The notes below the pieces were generated by a model. The model had not been told where the DNA came from. It did not search any database and was given only the letters and a program-made list of their open reading frames with translations. A stretch of 64,000 nucleotides of DNA from UBA2136 sp963974105 (GTDB lineage: Bacteria > Pseudomonadota > Alphaproteobacteria > UBA2136). The position numbers and the translations under genes were made by a program. Location: the NCBI GenBank assembly GCA_963974105.1, contig CAXBBG010000003.1, positions 62,001 through 126,000 of the forward strand, in the 5' to 3' direction. Shown here piece after piece: positions 26,025-35,153 of this stretch (positions are counted from its first letter, which is position 1; each line of letters starts with the position of its first letter).

Positions 26025-27295
26025 TATTTACGTTTACTTTCAAAGTATTCTAATCGTTTCATCATTTCACGTTCAAAACCACGCTCATTTGGTCGATAAA
26101 AGTTTTGTCTTGGCAATTTTTGGGGGAAATAATTTTGTCCTGAAAATGCGTTGGGGCTATCATGGTCATATTTATAACCTTCATTATAGCCAAGTTCTTT
26201 CATAAGCTTTGTTGGCGCATTGCGTGAAAACATGGGCGCTTCTAAGTCGTTTGTTTTTTTAGCTGTCGCTAGTGCTTCATTCCATGCATTATAAACGGCA
26301 TTACTTTTAGGTGCTAATGCCAAGTAAACCACAGCTTGTGCCAGCATAAGTTCCCCTTCTGGCGAACCTAACTGCTTGTATGATTCTACGGCTGCTGTGC
26401 ACTGCGTGAGTGCCGCGGGGTCTGCCACACCAATTTCTTCAGATGCCATACGTATAAGCCTGCGCCCTATATATAAAGGGTCTTCACCACCATCTATCAT
26501 ACGTCCTAGCCAATAAAGTGCGCCGTTGGTATCGCTGCCTCTAATGGCTTTATGCAAGGTTGATATCATGTCGTAATGGGCTTCACCATCTTTGTCATAT
26601 TTTGCCATTTTACGACCAAATATTTTTTTAAGGTCAGCCACGTCAAATGTTTGTCCTGCCGCTGTTGAATAAATCGTTTCAACCAATCCTAAAAAATAAC
26701 GCCCATCGCCTGCGCCTAAATTTAACAACGCCGCACGCGCTTTAGGTGTTACAGGTAAAACCCCTTTTTCGGTTTCAACAGCTTCAAGCATTTTAAGCAA
26801 TGCTTCCTCACCTAAGCCATTAAGCGTTAAAACTTGCACACGTGAAAGCAGCGCCGCATTTAATTCAAACGAAGGATTTTCAGTCGTTGCACCCACCAAT
26901 ATAATAACGCCGCTTTCCACATAAGGTAAAAAAGCGTCTTGCTGAGATTTATTAAAACGGTGTATTTCGTCGACAAACAAAACAGTTAAGGCACCCATTT
27001 CATGTCTTTTCGTTGCTTCTGCCACCACACGCTTAATGTCGGCAACACCGCTAAAAACTGCGCTTATTTGTTCGAAGTGTGCGTCAAAGCTAGCTGCGTA
27101 AATTTTTGCAAGTGTGGTTTTACCACACCCTGGAGGCCCCCAAAATAAAATAGATGTAGGCTGACCTGAACGCATTATACGTGATAAAACGCCGTCTTCT
27201 TCAAGCAGGTGGCTTTGCCCAAAAACACCAGAAATGTCATGCGGACGCATTTCTTCTGCTAAGGGAACTTTACCTTTGCCAAATAAACCAGACAT
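26024..27295 (-). CDS. rarA: replication-associated recombination protein A
   Basis: A cytoplasmic AAA+ ATPase that acts at stalled replication forks. Walker A is GPPGCGKT (residues 53-60) and Walker B is VLFVDEIHRFNKSQQDAFLP (near 110). A sensor-like GATTENPSFELN follows, then the C-terminal tetramerisation domain with the SDTNGALYWLGRMI and GQNYFPQ segments typical of RarA (MgsA). At 423 residues the length is normal. In some genomes it lies beside serine protease genes, as here with the HtrA-type protease upstream. Confidence 0.95.
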   Translation of the reverse strand: MSGLFGKGKVPLAEEMRPHDISGVFGQSHLLEEDGVLSRIMRSGQPTSILFWGPPGCGKTTLAKIYAASFDAHFEQISAVFSGVADIKRVVAEATKRHEMGALTVLFVDEIHRFNKSQQDAFLPYVESGVIILVGATTENPSFELNAALLSRVQVLTLNGLGEEALLKMLEAVETEKGVLPVTPKARAALLNLGAGDGRYFLGLVETIYSTAAGQTFDVADLKKIFGRKMAKYDKDGEAHYDMISTLHKAIRGSDTNGALYWLGRMIDGGEDPLYIGRRLIRMASEEIGVADPAALTQCTAAVESYKQLGSPEGELMLAQAVVYLALAPKSNAVYNAWNEALATAKKTNDLEAPMFSRNAPTKLMKELGYNEGYKYDHDSPNAFSGQNYFPQKLPRQNFYRPNERGFEREMMKRLEYFESKRK

Positions 27296-27333
27296 ATCTT
27301 TTAAAGCCTTTATTTTTTGTTTTTGTAAATGAT

Positions 27334-27357
27334 AAAAGGCTATTAAAATAGCCTTTT
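27334..27357 (-). terminator. hairpin after the HtrA protease gene
   Basis: An 11-base symmetrical stem AAAAGGCTATT/AATAGCCTTTT lies directly past the protease stop. The T-tract is only four bases and the loop must be opened to be viable, so termination may be partial and rarA may be read through. Confidence 0.5.
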
Positions 27358-27366
27358 ACTTGCGCC

Positions 27367-28758
27367 TTATTGAATAAGGACACGGTGCGTTTGATTGCCA
27401 CGCTTGTAAACAATTTGCCACCCACTTGGTCTGCGGCTTACTGCTGTTTGCAGGTCTTTTATCGTATTGATAGACTTTTTGTTGACAGAAATAAGCACGT
27501 CACCCTCGTTCAGCGCTATCATACCAAAACCTTTTTGCGCTGGAGTTTTAACCACAACAATCCCCTTACTATTAAGTGGCATATTTAGGTCGTCACTTAA
27601 TGCTGGTGAAAGAGGTTCAAACGTAAACCCTTCTAGTGGGTTTGACCCACGTACCGTATATTGATCTTCTGTGCGTCGGTCTGGCAATGCACCTAGCATA
27701 AGCTGTGACGTATAATTTTTACCTTCACGCCATACGCCTAAGTCATAAACTTCTCCTACAAATGAGGATGCAATACGTGCGTTGAGCTGACTCATATTTT
27801 CGACAGGGTGCCCTGCGAACGTTAAAATAATATCACCAATTTCAAGATTAGATTTTTCAGCTGGACCTTCTGGCACAATTTCATTGATCAATACACCTGT
27901 TGGTCTATCAAGCTCTAATTGCTGTGCTAACGCATCCGTTACGTCTTGCCCATTGGCACCAAACCAAGGCCTTGTTACTTTACCTGTGGTTAAAACGCTA
28001 TTTAAAGTGACACGTACAGAGTTTGCAGGAATGGCAAAACCAATACCTTGGCTACCGCCCGACTTAGAATAAATAGCTGTGCTTACGCCAACCAATTTAC
28101 CTTCGCTGTCAACCAAAGCACCACCGCTGTTGCCTGGGTTAATGGCCGCGTCTGTTTGAATGAAGTTTTCATATTCGCCTGTGCCTAGGTTACTACGCCC
28201 TGTCGCACTCACAATACCCATGCTGACACTTTGTCCCACACCATAAGGGTTACCCAAAGCCAAAACAATGTCACCCACTTCAATGGCGTCGCTGTCGGCA
28301 AAGTTTACATATTTAAATGTCGCTTCTTCACCTTCTTCTAAAATAATACGCATGACGGCAATGTCTGTATTTTTGTCGGCCGCAATAAATTCTGCGGCAT
28401 ATTCTTTGCGGTCGTTAAACACGACACGGATAGACTTTGCGTCTTCTATCACATGGTAGTTGGTTACAATATAACCGTCTTCTGTGACCACAACACCAGA
28501 ACCAAGAGAGCGTTCTAAACGCTTTTTCATGTGGCCTGAAAGATTGCCTTGTAAAAATTTATTAAAAAATGGGTCATCAAAAAATGGATTAAACGCACGT
28601 GTTGCAACCTCTTTTTCTGTGAATATATTCACAACGGCAGGTGAAGCTGTTTTAACGGTTTGAGAAAAGCTAGAGCGTAAGCCCATCATATTTTCACGTG
28701 CTGTACTTGTGCCTGAAATAAAGCAAAAAACTGATAAAATAAGCAATAAGCGTTTCAT
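27367..28758 (-). CDS. Do-type (HtrA/DegP family) periplasmic serine protease
   Basis: A signal peptide of about 20 residues leads a trypsin-like domain with the catalytic triad H102 (TNYHVIEDA), D132 (NTDIAVMRI) and S211 (NPGNSGGAL). Two PDZ domains follow (around residues 260-350 and 380-463). It degrades or refolds damaged envelope proteins. At 463 residues it matches the DegP/MucD size. No regulator of the sigma-E type is adjacent. Which paralogue it is (DegP, DegQ or MucD) cannot be decided here. Confidence 0.94.
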   Translation of the reverse strand: MKRLLLILSVFCFISGTSTARENMMGLRSSFSQTVKTASPAVVNIFTEKEVATRAFNPFFDDPFFNKFLQGNLSGHMKKRLERSLGSGVVVTEDGYIVTNYHVIEDAKSIRVVFNDRKEYAAEFIAADKNTDIAVMRIILEEGEEATFKYVNFADSDAIEVGDIVLALGNPYGVGQSVSMGIVSATGRSNLGTGEYENFIQTDAAINPGNSGGALVDSEGKLVGVSTAIYSKSGGSQGIGFAIPANSVRVTLNSVLTTGKVTRPWFGANGQDVTDALAQQLELDRPTGVLINEIVPEGPAEKSNLEIGDIILTFAGHPVENMSQLNARIASSFVGEVYDLGVWREGKNYTSQLMLGALPDRRTEDQYTVRGSNPLEGFTFEPLSPALSDDLNMPLNSKGIVVVKTPAQKGFGMIALNEGDVLISVNKKSINTIKDLQTAVSRRPSGWQIVYKRGNQTHRVLIQ

Positions 28759-28810
28759 TTAGATACCTCGTTCATTTTAAAATTTAAAATTCCCGAGGAT
28801 TATAGAGCTT

Positions 28811-30295
28811 TCAGGCTTTAGATGCCAGTATCTTATTCAAAATTTCCAACCTTTTAGCCACAGAATCGCTTTCCATGCGCATAAATGGTGCAGGACCTTC
28901 AAGGTGTAGCGTACCGTCAGCTTGTTCTTTAAGAACAAAATCGGCAAGAAGCCCCCTTGCCCCAGGATCTAAGAATGACGCTAAGTGGAAAATGGCGCCA
29001 ATTTGCTTTGCTTCTAAAATATCTTCAGGGGTGACTAAGCCCGTAATACGTTTATAAAAATCTTCATTTAACTCGTCGGCATGGGTGTAATAAGCAATAA
29101 GCGCAAGCTTGGCACGGTCTTCATGCGAGCAGGCCACAAAGGAACCACCATAAACAATTTCAAAAGCAGACGTTGCACGGTAAGCATATTGCTCACGCCA
29201 TGCCACATCGGCAAATAGTGCTGCAACCTGCATAAGCCTTGGCTGCCATGTTGGGAAAATACGGTGCGCCCAATTGGCAAGTTCAAAAGCATAAGCTGCA
29301 CCACGTCCATCACGTTCCGCAAGGTCGGTTGCGAAAGAAAGTAGAGGGTCTTCCCCCACCCCACCTTGTTCAATTTGACTAAAGAAAACACCTTCACGGA
29401 TACCAAACGAAGCAAAGCGCACAAAGTCAAAGTCACCCACTTCGAGCATGGCTTTAAGCGCAGCAGCACGGTATGGAATAATGTCTTCATACCCTTTGGC
29501 TAAATGCGAAATTTTTGGGCTAATATCACCCTTTAAAAACTTTTCGCAGTAAGCAATGGCCTCATTTTTTGGAATACTATAACCATGCAAGATACGCATT
29601 GGATAGTTTGTTTCTGTCATGTGTAAACTTGCGATAGAACGCATACCCGAACCAAGCGCTACAAGGTCACGCATGCCCCCTTGGCAAAGCCAGTTCACAT
29701 CTTTTAAGGCCTTTTTTAAAATTTCAACAGCTTTAAATGGGTCGTTATCACTTAATTTTTGCAGGCTTAAACCACCAAGAGGTAATGACGCAAATTCACC
29801 GTTAATTTCTGTACAGCAAATATCTAAGCTACCACCACCTAGATCCATAACAACGCCTAAGGCATCTGGCAAACTTGTAACGCCACCAAGCGCACTTAAA
29901 CGTGCCTCTGATTCACCCGATATAACTTCGATATGCAACCCCGTTTTTTCACGTACCATATCCACAAAATCGCTGCCATTTTTCGCTTCACGTACAGCAC
30001 TTGTTGCTGTAGCAACCACCGTTGTAACAGATGATTCCCTGCATACCCATAAAAACCATTCTATCGCGCTAAGCGTACGTTCCATGCGTTCTTGTTCTAA
30101 GTAAAAATCACCCGTTCCTTTACCTGTAGCAAGGCGTGTACGTACTTTATGATTGAGGAATAAATGAGGGTAAACACCTGTGTCATACACCACAAGACGT
30201 ATAGTGCTCGAACCAATGTCAATCACCGCAAAACGACCCTCATTATGGGCTTCTTCTGCGGGGTGTACAAATTTTGGTCGTGCATTTAATTTCAT
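28811..30295 (-). CDS. Ppx/GppA family phosphatase
   Basis: The N-terminal motif FAVIDIGSSTIRLVVYD, the phosphate-loop segments TSAVREAKNG and ISGESEARLSALGG, and LGVVMDLGGGSLDI are characteristic of exopolyphosphatase or pppGpp phosphohydrolase enzymes of the actin-like ATPase fold. A C-terminal HD-like helical domain of about 190 residues follows. The length (494) is close to the bacterial family. It may degrade polyphosphate or pppGpp and so link stress to the stringent response. Its neighbours are the HtrA protease downstream and hda upstream. Confidence 0.9.
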   Translation of the reverse strand: MKLNARPKFVHPAEEAHNEGRFAVIDIGSSTIRLVVYDTGVYPHLFLNHKVRTRLATGKGTGDFYLEQERMERTLSAIEWFLWVCRESSVTTVVATATSAVREAKNGSDFVDMVREKTGLHIEVISGESEARLSALGGVTSLPDALGVVMDLGGGSLDICCTEINGEFASLPLGGLSLQKLSDNDPFKAVEILKKALKDVNWLCQGGMRDLVALGSGMRSIASLHMTETNYPMRILHGYSIPKNEAIAYCEKFLKGDISPKISHLAKGYEDIIPYRAAALKAMLEVGDFDFVRFASFGIREGVFFSQIEQGGVGEDPLLSFATDLAERDGRGAAYAFELANWAHRIFPTWQPRLMQVAALFADVAWREQYAYRATSAFEIVYGGSFVACSHEDRAKLALIAYYTHADELNEDFYKRITGLVTPEDILEAKQIGAIFHLASFLDPGARGLLADFVLKEQADGTLHLEGPAPFMRMESDSVAKRLEILNKILASKA

Positions 30296-30393
30296 AATTC
30301 TTAGTATAAACGCAATGATTATTTTCGCATAAATATTTTAGACAAATGGAATATGCTGTCGTGGCAAAATAATCTCAAAAAGAGGTGAATCGA

Positions 30394-31062
30394 TTAAGAT
30401 TCTAACACTTGCTTCACAAGAGGAACGGTGATTTTTCGCTTTTGTTCCAGCGATAATTCATCGAGCGCTTGTACGATAGATTCAATATGCGAGACATTGC
30501 GTTCGCAATTCTTAAGAATGTACCCTGCTACTTTTGGCTCTAAAAATATTTGCCTATCTGAAGCATATTTTACCAAGAAGACTTCAAGGTGGGCATCTTT
30601 TGGAGACTGAATTTCTATTTGAGGTGCCGTGAGCAAACGTGATTTTAAATCGGGTAAAATATCCATTTTCGCCACCGCTTGACGCGACATAATCAACAAG
30701 CTACCACCAGAAGACTTTACATTGTTAAACATGTGAAACAATGCCTCTTGTTCAGAAGCGGACAAGTCATCAGCACCGTCAATAGCATAATGCATAAAGC
30801 TTAGATTTAAGGGAAGTTTTAAGTCAGCCTTTTTTAAAACCTTGGCTTGTGTGCGGTTTACTGTCATAGCAAAAAGATGGCTTTTACCAACACCCTGCTC
30901 ACCATAAATAGCCAAAACATCACCTGCCATAGCAGGAAACTGTCCAGCCAACATATAGGCATGGTTATTGGTTGGTAACACCAAAAAATTTTCTGGCGAA
31001 AAGTCGGTTCGTTGTGGGAATGATAAAAGAATTTGCTGCTGACTATTCATCGTCAAACTCAT
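30394..31062 (-). CDS. hda: DnaA regulatory inactivator Hda homologue
   Basis: A short AAA+ protein related to DnaA. Walker A is GEQGVGKS (residues 54-61); Walker B is in the stretch HYAIDGADDLSASEQEALFH. The N-terminus (QQQILLSFP, about residues 8-16) resembles the beta-clamp-binding motif of Hda, which stimulates ATP hydrolysis by DnaA at the fork. It lacks the DnaA DNA-binding domain, ending at residue 222. The reading frame overlaps the end of the DUF2066 gene; the start may be the ATG four codons on. DUF2066-hda pairs are seen in other alphaproteobacteria. Confidence 0.88.
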   Translation of the reverse strand: MSLTMNSQQQILLSFPQRTDFSPENFLVLPTNNHAYMLAGQFPAMAGDVLAIYGEQGVGKSHLFAMTVNRTQAKVLKKADLKLPLNLSFMHYAIDGADDLSASEQEALFHMFNNVKSSGGSLLIMSRQAVAKMDILPDLKSRLLTAPQIEIQSPKDAHLEVFLVKYASDRQIFLEPKVAGYILKNCERNVSHIESIVQALDELSLEQKRKITVPLVKQVLES

Positions 31063-32209
31063 AATTTACGGGCCCTAAAAATGGGTCGTTCTTAAATTGA
31101 ACCTTCCAAACCATCGGCATTTTTGTTTCTTCTACCGTTAGATTTGTTTTTTGTAGCTGCTCTTTAAAGGCGTCCCTATCGCCAAAGAAATCGACTTGAA
31201 AAACGCTGTCTTTAACGTTTAAAACACGTAACTTAAATTCGCTAATTGTATTTAATTCACCTACAACTTCCTTAAGCTTTTCAAGGTCACGTGCATCGGC
31301 TGGCTTAAAGCGTAAAAACACACGTCCAGGCTTATTCACTTCAACCAAACCTTGGCTACGCTTATGCGCGCCTAAATGCGAAAGAATATCATCGGCTGCT
31401 AATTTAAAAACGCCGTTTAAAGACCCATAGTCAATTTCGCCACCCACAAAGGCAATATCTTCAATAGGTGCTGTAAACAAAGAAGGCTCAGCCTGCACAT
31501 CTGGCTCATACCAATTTGCCGTTACATCTAGGTAATACGAACCAAAACGCTTGCTTACTTTTGCATGATAAACAACAGCAGCAGTTGCTTCATACTTATT
31601 AGCCAAATTCAAAATAAGATCACCCGCACCAAGCGTTGCCATATCTGCGTTTAAAGCAGCCGTTTCATCTGTGTCACCTTCAGGCATTATATATTCAAAA
31701 GAACCATGAGAACGCACGGCGTCATTGAGCGCATCTTTTAAAGGATTGGTTGTTTCCCATAACTGCTTAAAGTTACCTTCTTCAAAAACAGGAACAATTA
31801 AAACACGACCACCCGTACTTTCGGTATATGGGATGTTAAATTTCGTAAGAAGATCTTTCACCGCTTTTTCACGGTAATAAATATCAAAAACAGCCTTATA
31901 AACTGGATTATATTTTTCTTCTAATATATTTGTTTTGTATGAAACGTCATCCCAGTTAACATATTCTAACAAATTAGAGTGCGCTGACCATGTGTGACGC
32001 GGTGTTAATTGACGCAACAATTTAGGGAATGCTTCGCGTGTTGCTTGCTTAATGGCCCTTTCACGCAATGTGTTCGTGTTGCCCCTTGCAAGGGTGACTT
32101 CATAATTTTTAACGCTAAACGCATCATCATTAGCTTGCGCCACAATAGGCAAGCCCATAAGAGTTAAGGCACATAATAATAAACTATAAAACTGCTTTAA
32201 ATTTTTCAT
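31043..32209 (-). CDS. DUF2066 exported protein
   Basis: A 388-residue protein with a signal peptide (about residues 1-26, ending near AQA) and a long globular region. The opening AFSVKNYEVTLARGNTNTLR and the GGRVLIVPVFEEGNFKQLWE stretch fit DUF2066, a family of unknown function usually next to hda in Proteobacteria. No catalytic motif is visible. It is expected to be periplasmic. It overlaps hda by about 20 bases, so the two are one operon. Confidence 0.8.
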   Translation of the reverse strand: MKNLKQFYSLLLCALTLMGLPIVAQANDDAFSVKNYEVTLARGNTNTLRERAIKQATREAFPKLLRQLTPRHTWSAHSNLLEYVNWDDVSYKTNILEEKYNPVYKAVFDIYYREKAVKDLLTKFNIPYTESTGGRVLIVPVFEEGNFKQLWETTNPLKDALNDAVRSHGSFEYIMPEGDTDETAALNADMATLGAGDLILNLANKYEATAAVVYHAKVSKRFGSYYLDVTANWYEPDVQAEPSLFTAPIEDIAFVGGEIDYGSLNGVFKLAADDILSHLGAHKRSQGLVEVNKPGRVFLRFKPADARDLEKLKEVVGELNTISEFKLRVLNVKDSVFQVDFFGDRDAFKEQLQKTNLTVEETKMPMVWKVQFKNDPFLGPVNYEFDDE

Positions 32210-32288
32210 AATGTACCTTGTAACATAATTACTGAATATAATAAATACCTACGACCGCCTATATTAAGATAGAGAAAGCAAAGGTAAT

Positions 32289-32678
32289 TTACACCAAACC
32301 TTCAATATAATCTTCATAGTCGGCAGCGTTCATCAAGTCATCGATTTCTTTTTTGTCTGTAAGCTTAATTTTAACCAACCAACCATCGTCAAATGGGTGC
32401 GAGTTAATAGATTCTGGTGCATCTTCTAGTTCGTCGTTAATTTCAACAACTTCACCTGTAATGGGGCTGTAAACTTCACTTGCTGCTTTAACTGACTCAA
32501 CAACAGCAACCTGTTCACCAAGGTTTAAAGCATCGCCAACTTCTGGCAATTCTACAAAAACAAGGTCACCTAATGACTCCTGAGCAAAATCTGTAATACC
32601 TAGTGTTGCGATATCACCGTCCACGCTTATCCATTCATGTTCATTTGTATAGAAAAGGTTTTCTCTTACGTCACTCAT
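32289..32678 (-). CDS. gcvH: glycine cleavage system H protein
   Basis: The H protein carries the lipoyl group and shuttles the aminomethyl intermediate between the P, T and L proteins. The lipoylation site is the Lys64 in VESVKAASEVY. The DFAQESLGDLVFVELPEVGD opening and the GWLVKIKL end are typical. At 129 residues it is of normal size. It is monocistronic here, separated from gcvT (33.6 kb), gcvPA (35.2 kb) and gcvPB (38.4 kb), all in the same region but on mixed strands. Confidence 0.95.
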   Translation of the reverse strand: MSDVRENLFYTNEHEWISVDGDIATLGITDFAQESLGDLVFVELPEVGDALNLGEQVAVVESVKAASEVYSPITGEVVEINDELEDAPESINSHPFDDGWLVKIKLTDKKEIDDLMNAADYEDYIEGLV

Positions 32679-32854
32679 GTTTTTAGTCCCTCATATATGT
32701 CTTTAAAATTAGCAGGATTATAGCAAGGGTTCATGGCTTTATCTACCGTTTTTTGCTTGACCCTACAACTTATAACGTATACAACTTAAATCAATTACAA
32801 ACACTGAATCTTTTCTTGATACATCCCCCTTCCTATTATACAGAGGTATACCTT

Positions 32855-33163
32855 ATGATTATGATTGTCATTATGCTATTTTTAGCATGGGCTTTTATAA
32901 GCCATTACCAAGATGAAAAAAAATATAAGTTGCGTCAAAAAGTAACAGAAACATGGTTAAAAAACATGGACGCAAAAAGCTTTTCGTTCCCGCATATACT
33001 CAATAGCAAACAAGAAGTTGTTGCCACAGTTAAACGTGAAGACAGTACTTCTTTAGGTAAACGCATTCACCGCTTTGAATTTGTACATGCGGTTACACCT
33101 ATCCCGACTGATGCAAGAGTTGGCTATGCGATAGACTACCTTAAAGCCGAGGTACCCTCATGA
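32855..33163 (+). CDS. small membrane-anchored hypothetical protein, first of a pair
   Basis: I do not recognise it. A single N-terminal membrane segment (IMIVIMLFLAWAFIS) is followed by a soluble region of about 80 residues with an amphipathic and beta-rich character. I chose the ATG at 32855 because AGAGGT lies eight bases before it; a longer frame starting at a TTG further upstream lacks a ribosome-binding site. Its end overlaps the start of the next gene by four bases (ATGA). The two proteins share the same plan, so they may form a membrane pair. Confidence 0.6.
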   Translation: MIMIVIMLFLAWAFISHYQDEKKYKLRQKVTETWLKNMDAKSFSFPHILNSKQEVVATVKREDSTSLGKRIHRFEFVHAVTPIPTDARVGYAIDYLKAEVPS

Positions 33164-33492
33164 CAAACATTCATTACATAACAACCATTATTGTTGGTGC
33201 GTTTGCCATTTACTTTATTGTAAAGTATAGGCAGAAAACAGAAACAAGCAACGAACTTATAATCAGGCACGAACTTGCCAGCTGGTTGCGGGCTGTAGAT
33301 GCAAGCCACATGATTTATGACAAGCCTTTTATCAATTTATACAACAAAAAAGGAAGTAACATTGGCCATATTGAAGTGATAAGCCAGCGTCATTTAAAGG
33401 TTATTACAACATTGGACAATTTTCCAAGCATGTTAGAGCACAGGCTTACACTTGGATTATTAACAAAGTGCCTACCTTTAAAGAAAAAATAA
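33160..33492 (+). CDS. small membrane-anchored hypothetical protein, second of a pair
   Basis: A 110-residue protein with one N-terminal membrane segment (IHYITTIIVGAFAIYFIVKY) and a cytoplasmic basic/helical tail. It overlaps the previous gene by four bases. Both have the order membrane helix, charged linker with K-x-R-x-K, then a mixed alpha/beta portion ending in a segment like (H/E)R-x-T-x-x-L. The role is unknown. A bidirectional terminator follows, shared with gcvT. Confidence 0.6.
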   Translation: MTNIHYITTIIVGAFAIYFIVKYRQKTETSNELIIRHELASWLRAVDASHMIYDKPFINLYNKKGSNIGHIEVISQRHLKVITTLDNFPSMLEHRLTLGLLTKCLPLKKK

Positions 33493-33531
33493 ACACCATA
33501 AAGGGTTTTGAACTCAGTACGTATCGAACTT

Positions 33532-33557
33532 AAAAAGACAGTAGATGCTGTCTTTTT
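33532..33557. terminator. bidirectional terminator between the small membrane pair and gcvT
   Basis: Arms AAAAAGACAG and CTGTCTTTTT with a 6-base loop and T residues on the right; the left side supplies T residues for the minus strand. Confidence 0.85.
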
Positions 33558-34634
33558 TTATTTGCGCTTAATAAAACGCACATCATGCACCTGTGCTTTT
33601 AATTTGCGGCCACGCACATCAATAAATATTTCGGTATCAATTTGTGCAGAATCAATATCTATATAAGCTTGGCCAATGGCGCATTTAAAGCTTGGAGAAT
33701 GCCCTCCACTTGTCAGTACGCCAATTTTTTCACCGTCCGCATTAAAAATAATACTTCCTTCTCTTGCAATACCTTTATCGACAAGCTTAACACCCACACG
33801 CTTACGTTTAACCGTTTGCGTTAAAGCATCTGCCCCTACAAAGTTCACATGTTCTTTACTCACCACCCAGTTCAAGTCAGCTTCTTTTGGAGTTGTTGTC
33901 TCGTCTAGTTCGTGCCCATATAAAGCAAAACCTGCCTCAAGCCTTAAACTATCGCGCGCCGCAAGACCAATAGGCTCAACCATGGGGTGCTCGTTTAATT
34001 GAAGCCATAAATTTTCGGCATGGTCATTGTCAATACTTATCTCAAAGCCGTCTTCCCCTGTGTAACCACTTCGGCTTACAAGGCAGGCAAATCCCGCTAC
34101 ATTCATCTCCCTTATCGACATATAAGGCATTTTAGATAAATCTTCTGTTACAAAACGCTGTAAAACTTGGGCGGCTTTTGGCCCCTGCAATGCCATTAAA
34201 GCACGACGACGCAATTCATCAAACTCTAAGCCCTTACCAAGCTTTGAAAGCATATACTGCTTGTCTGACATTTTACATGCCGCATTTAAAACAATGTAAA
34301 TCTTATTTTCTGTTAAACGTGAAGCAATAAGGTCGTCTCTTACACCACCTTTTTCATTCATTAAAAGGGTATAAACATTTTTGCCTAATAATTTCTCATT
34401 AAAATTGGTGGGGGTTAAACCACTTAAAAAGTCGGCGCCATCCATACCCAGCAACATAAACTGTCCCATGTGCGAAACGTCAAATAAACCCGCATTTTCA
34501 CGGCACCACAAATGTTCCTTAAGTGTCCCTAAAGGATAGCTAATGGGCATGTCATACCCAGCAAAAGGTGCCATTTTTGCACCTGAACTGGTATGAAACG
34601 TGTGTAAGGGGGTCTTGCTTATTATTTTTTCCAT
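33558..34634 (-). CDS. gcvT: glycine cleavage system aminomethyltransferase (T protein)
   Basis: GcvT moves the methylene group from the H-protein to tetrahydrofolate and releases ammonia. The N-terminal FAGYDMPISYPLGTLKEH and FDVSHMGQF segments and the VSRSGYTGEDGFEI motif are typical. I chose the ATG at 34634 (358 residues); a longer frame upstream reads into the divergent gene and starts with no homologous sequence. It is transcribed away from the nucleoside-deoxyribosyltransferase-like gene. No glycine riboswitch precedes it; the 53-base gap is too short for one. Confidence 0.94.
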   Translation of the reverse strand: MEKIISKTPLHTFHTSSGAKMAPFAGYDMPISYPLGTLKEHLWCRENAGLFDVSHMGQFMLLGMDGADFLSGLTPTNFNEKLLGKNVYTLLMNEKGGVRDDLIASRLTENKIYIVLNAACKMSDKQYMLSKLGKGLEFDELRRRALMALQGPKAAQVLQRFVTEDLSKMPYMSIREMNVAGFACLVSRSGYTGEDGFEISIDNDHAENLWLQLNEHPMVEPIGLAARDSLRLEAGFALYGHELDETTTPKEADLNWVVSKEHVNFVGADALTQTVKRKRVGVKLVDKGIAREGSIIFNADGEKIGVLTSGGHSPSFKCAIGQAYIDIDSAQIDTEIFIDVRGRKLKAQVHDVRFIKRK

Positions 34635-34687
34635 GCCATAATTGTGTATATTTTTTAGAGAACAAGCAAGCACAAAGGCAAAAAAAG

Positions 34688-35152
34688 ATGGCATACGAAC
34701 TCATTACATCTGGTGAAGTGATTCACAGCAACACACGCTACCCAAACGTATTCCTAGGCGGTAACTGCCAAGGACGGGACTGGCGCTTAACATTTTTCCG
34801 CCGCTTTACAGATGCTGAAGTTACATTTATTAACCCAAGCAGAATGGACTTCCCTCACCCTGAAATTTCTCCAGGTGAACACGCAAGACAAGTTGCATGG
34901 GAACGCCAAGCGATTGCAGCCTCTAACATTGCAGTTTTTTGGCTAGGTGAAGGCCTTTCTAACCAAGCAACGCGTGTCGAAATTGGCTTTGCTTTAGGGC
35001 AAGGTAAAACAGTTCTTATTGGCGCTGAAGACGGATTTATGGGCGGAGAACACCTCACAGCCTTTAGTGGTCTTGTTATTTCTTCAAGCATCGAAGGGTT
35101 GATGAACCGTTTTTCTAGCTGGTACACACAATATACAGACGAGCGCTCTTAA
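34688..35152 (+). CDS. nucleoside 2-deoxyribosyltransferase-like protein
   Basis: A 154-residue protein. The start VFLGGNCQGRDWR is the strand-loop of the nucleoside deoxyribosyltransferase fold; SNIAVFWLGEGLSNQATRVE and EIGFALGQGKTVLIG carry the Asn/Glu-type acidic active-site region (Glu in TRVEIG) and the Gly loop. Such enzymes transfer or hydrolyse the deoxyribosyl bond of nucleosides or nucleotides. I chose the ATG at 34688 rather than a longer frame that overlaps gcvT. Only one base separates its stop from the gcvPA start, so it is in the same transcript as gcvPA, an unexpected partner for the glycine cleavage system. Confidence 0.75.
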   Translation: MAYELITSGEVIHSNTRYPNVFLGGNCQGRDWRLTFFRRFTDAEVTFINPSRMDFPHPEISPGEHARQVAWERQAIAASNIAVFWLGEGLSNQATRVEIGFALGQGKTVLIGAEDGFMGGEHLTAFSGLVISSSIEGLMNRFSSWYTQYTDERS

Positions 35153-35153
35153 T

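Noticed and set aside
34635..34687. Glycine riboswitch upstream of gcvT or gcvPA
   Set aside because: The divergent gap is 53 bases, too short. The region before gcvPB (38241-38380) also lacks the conserved core.
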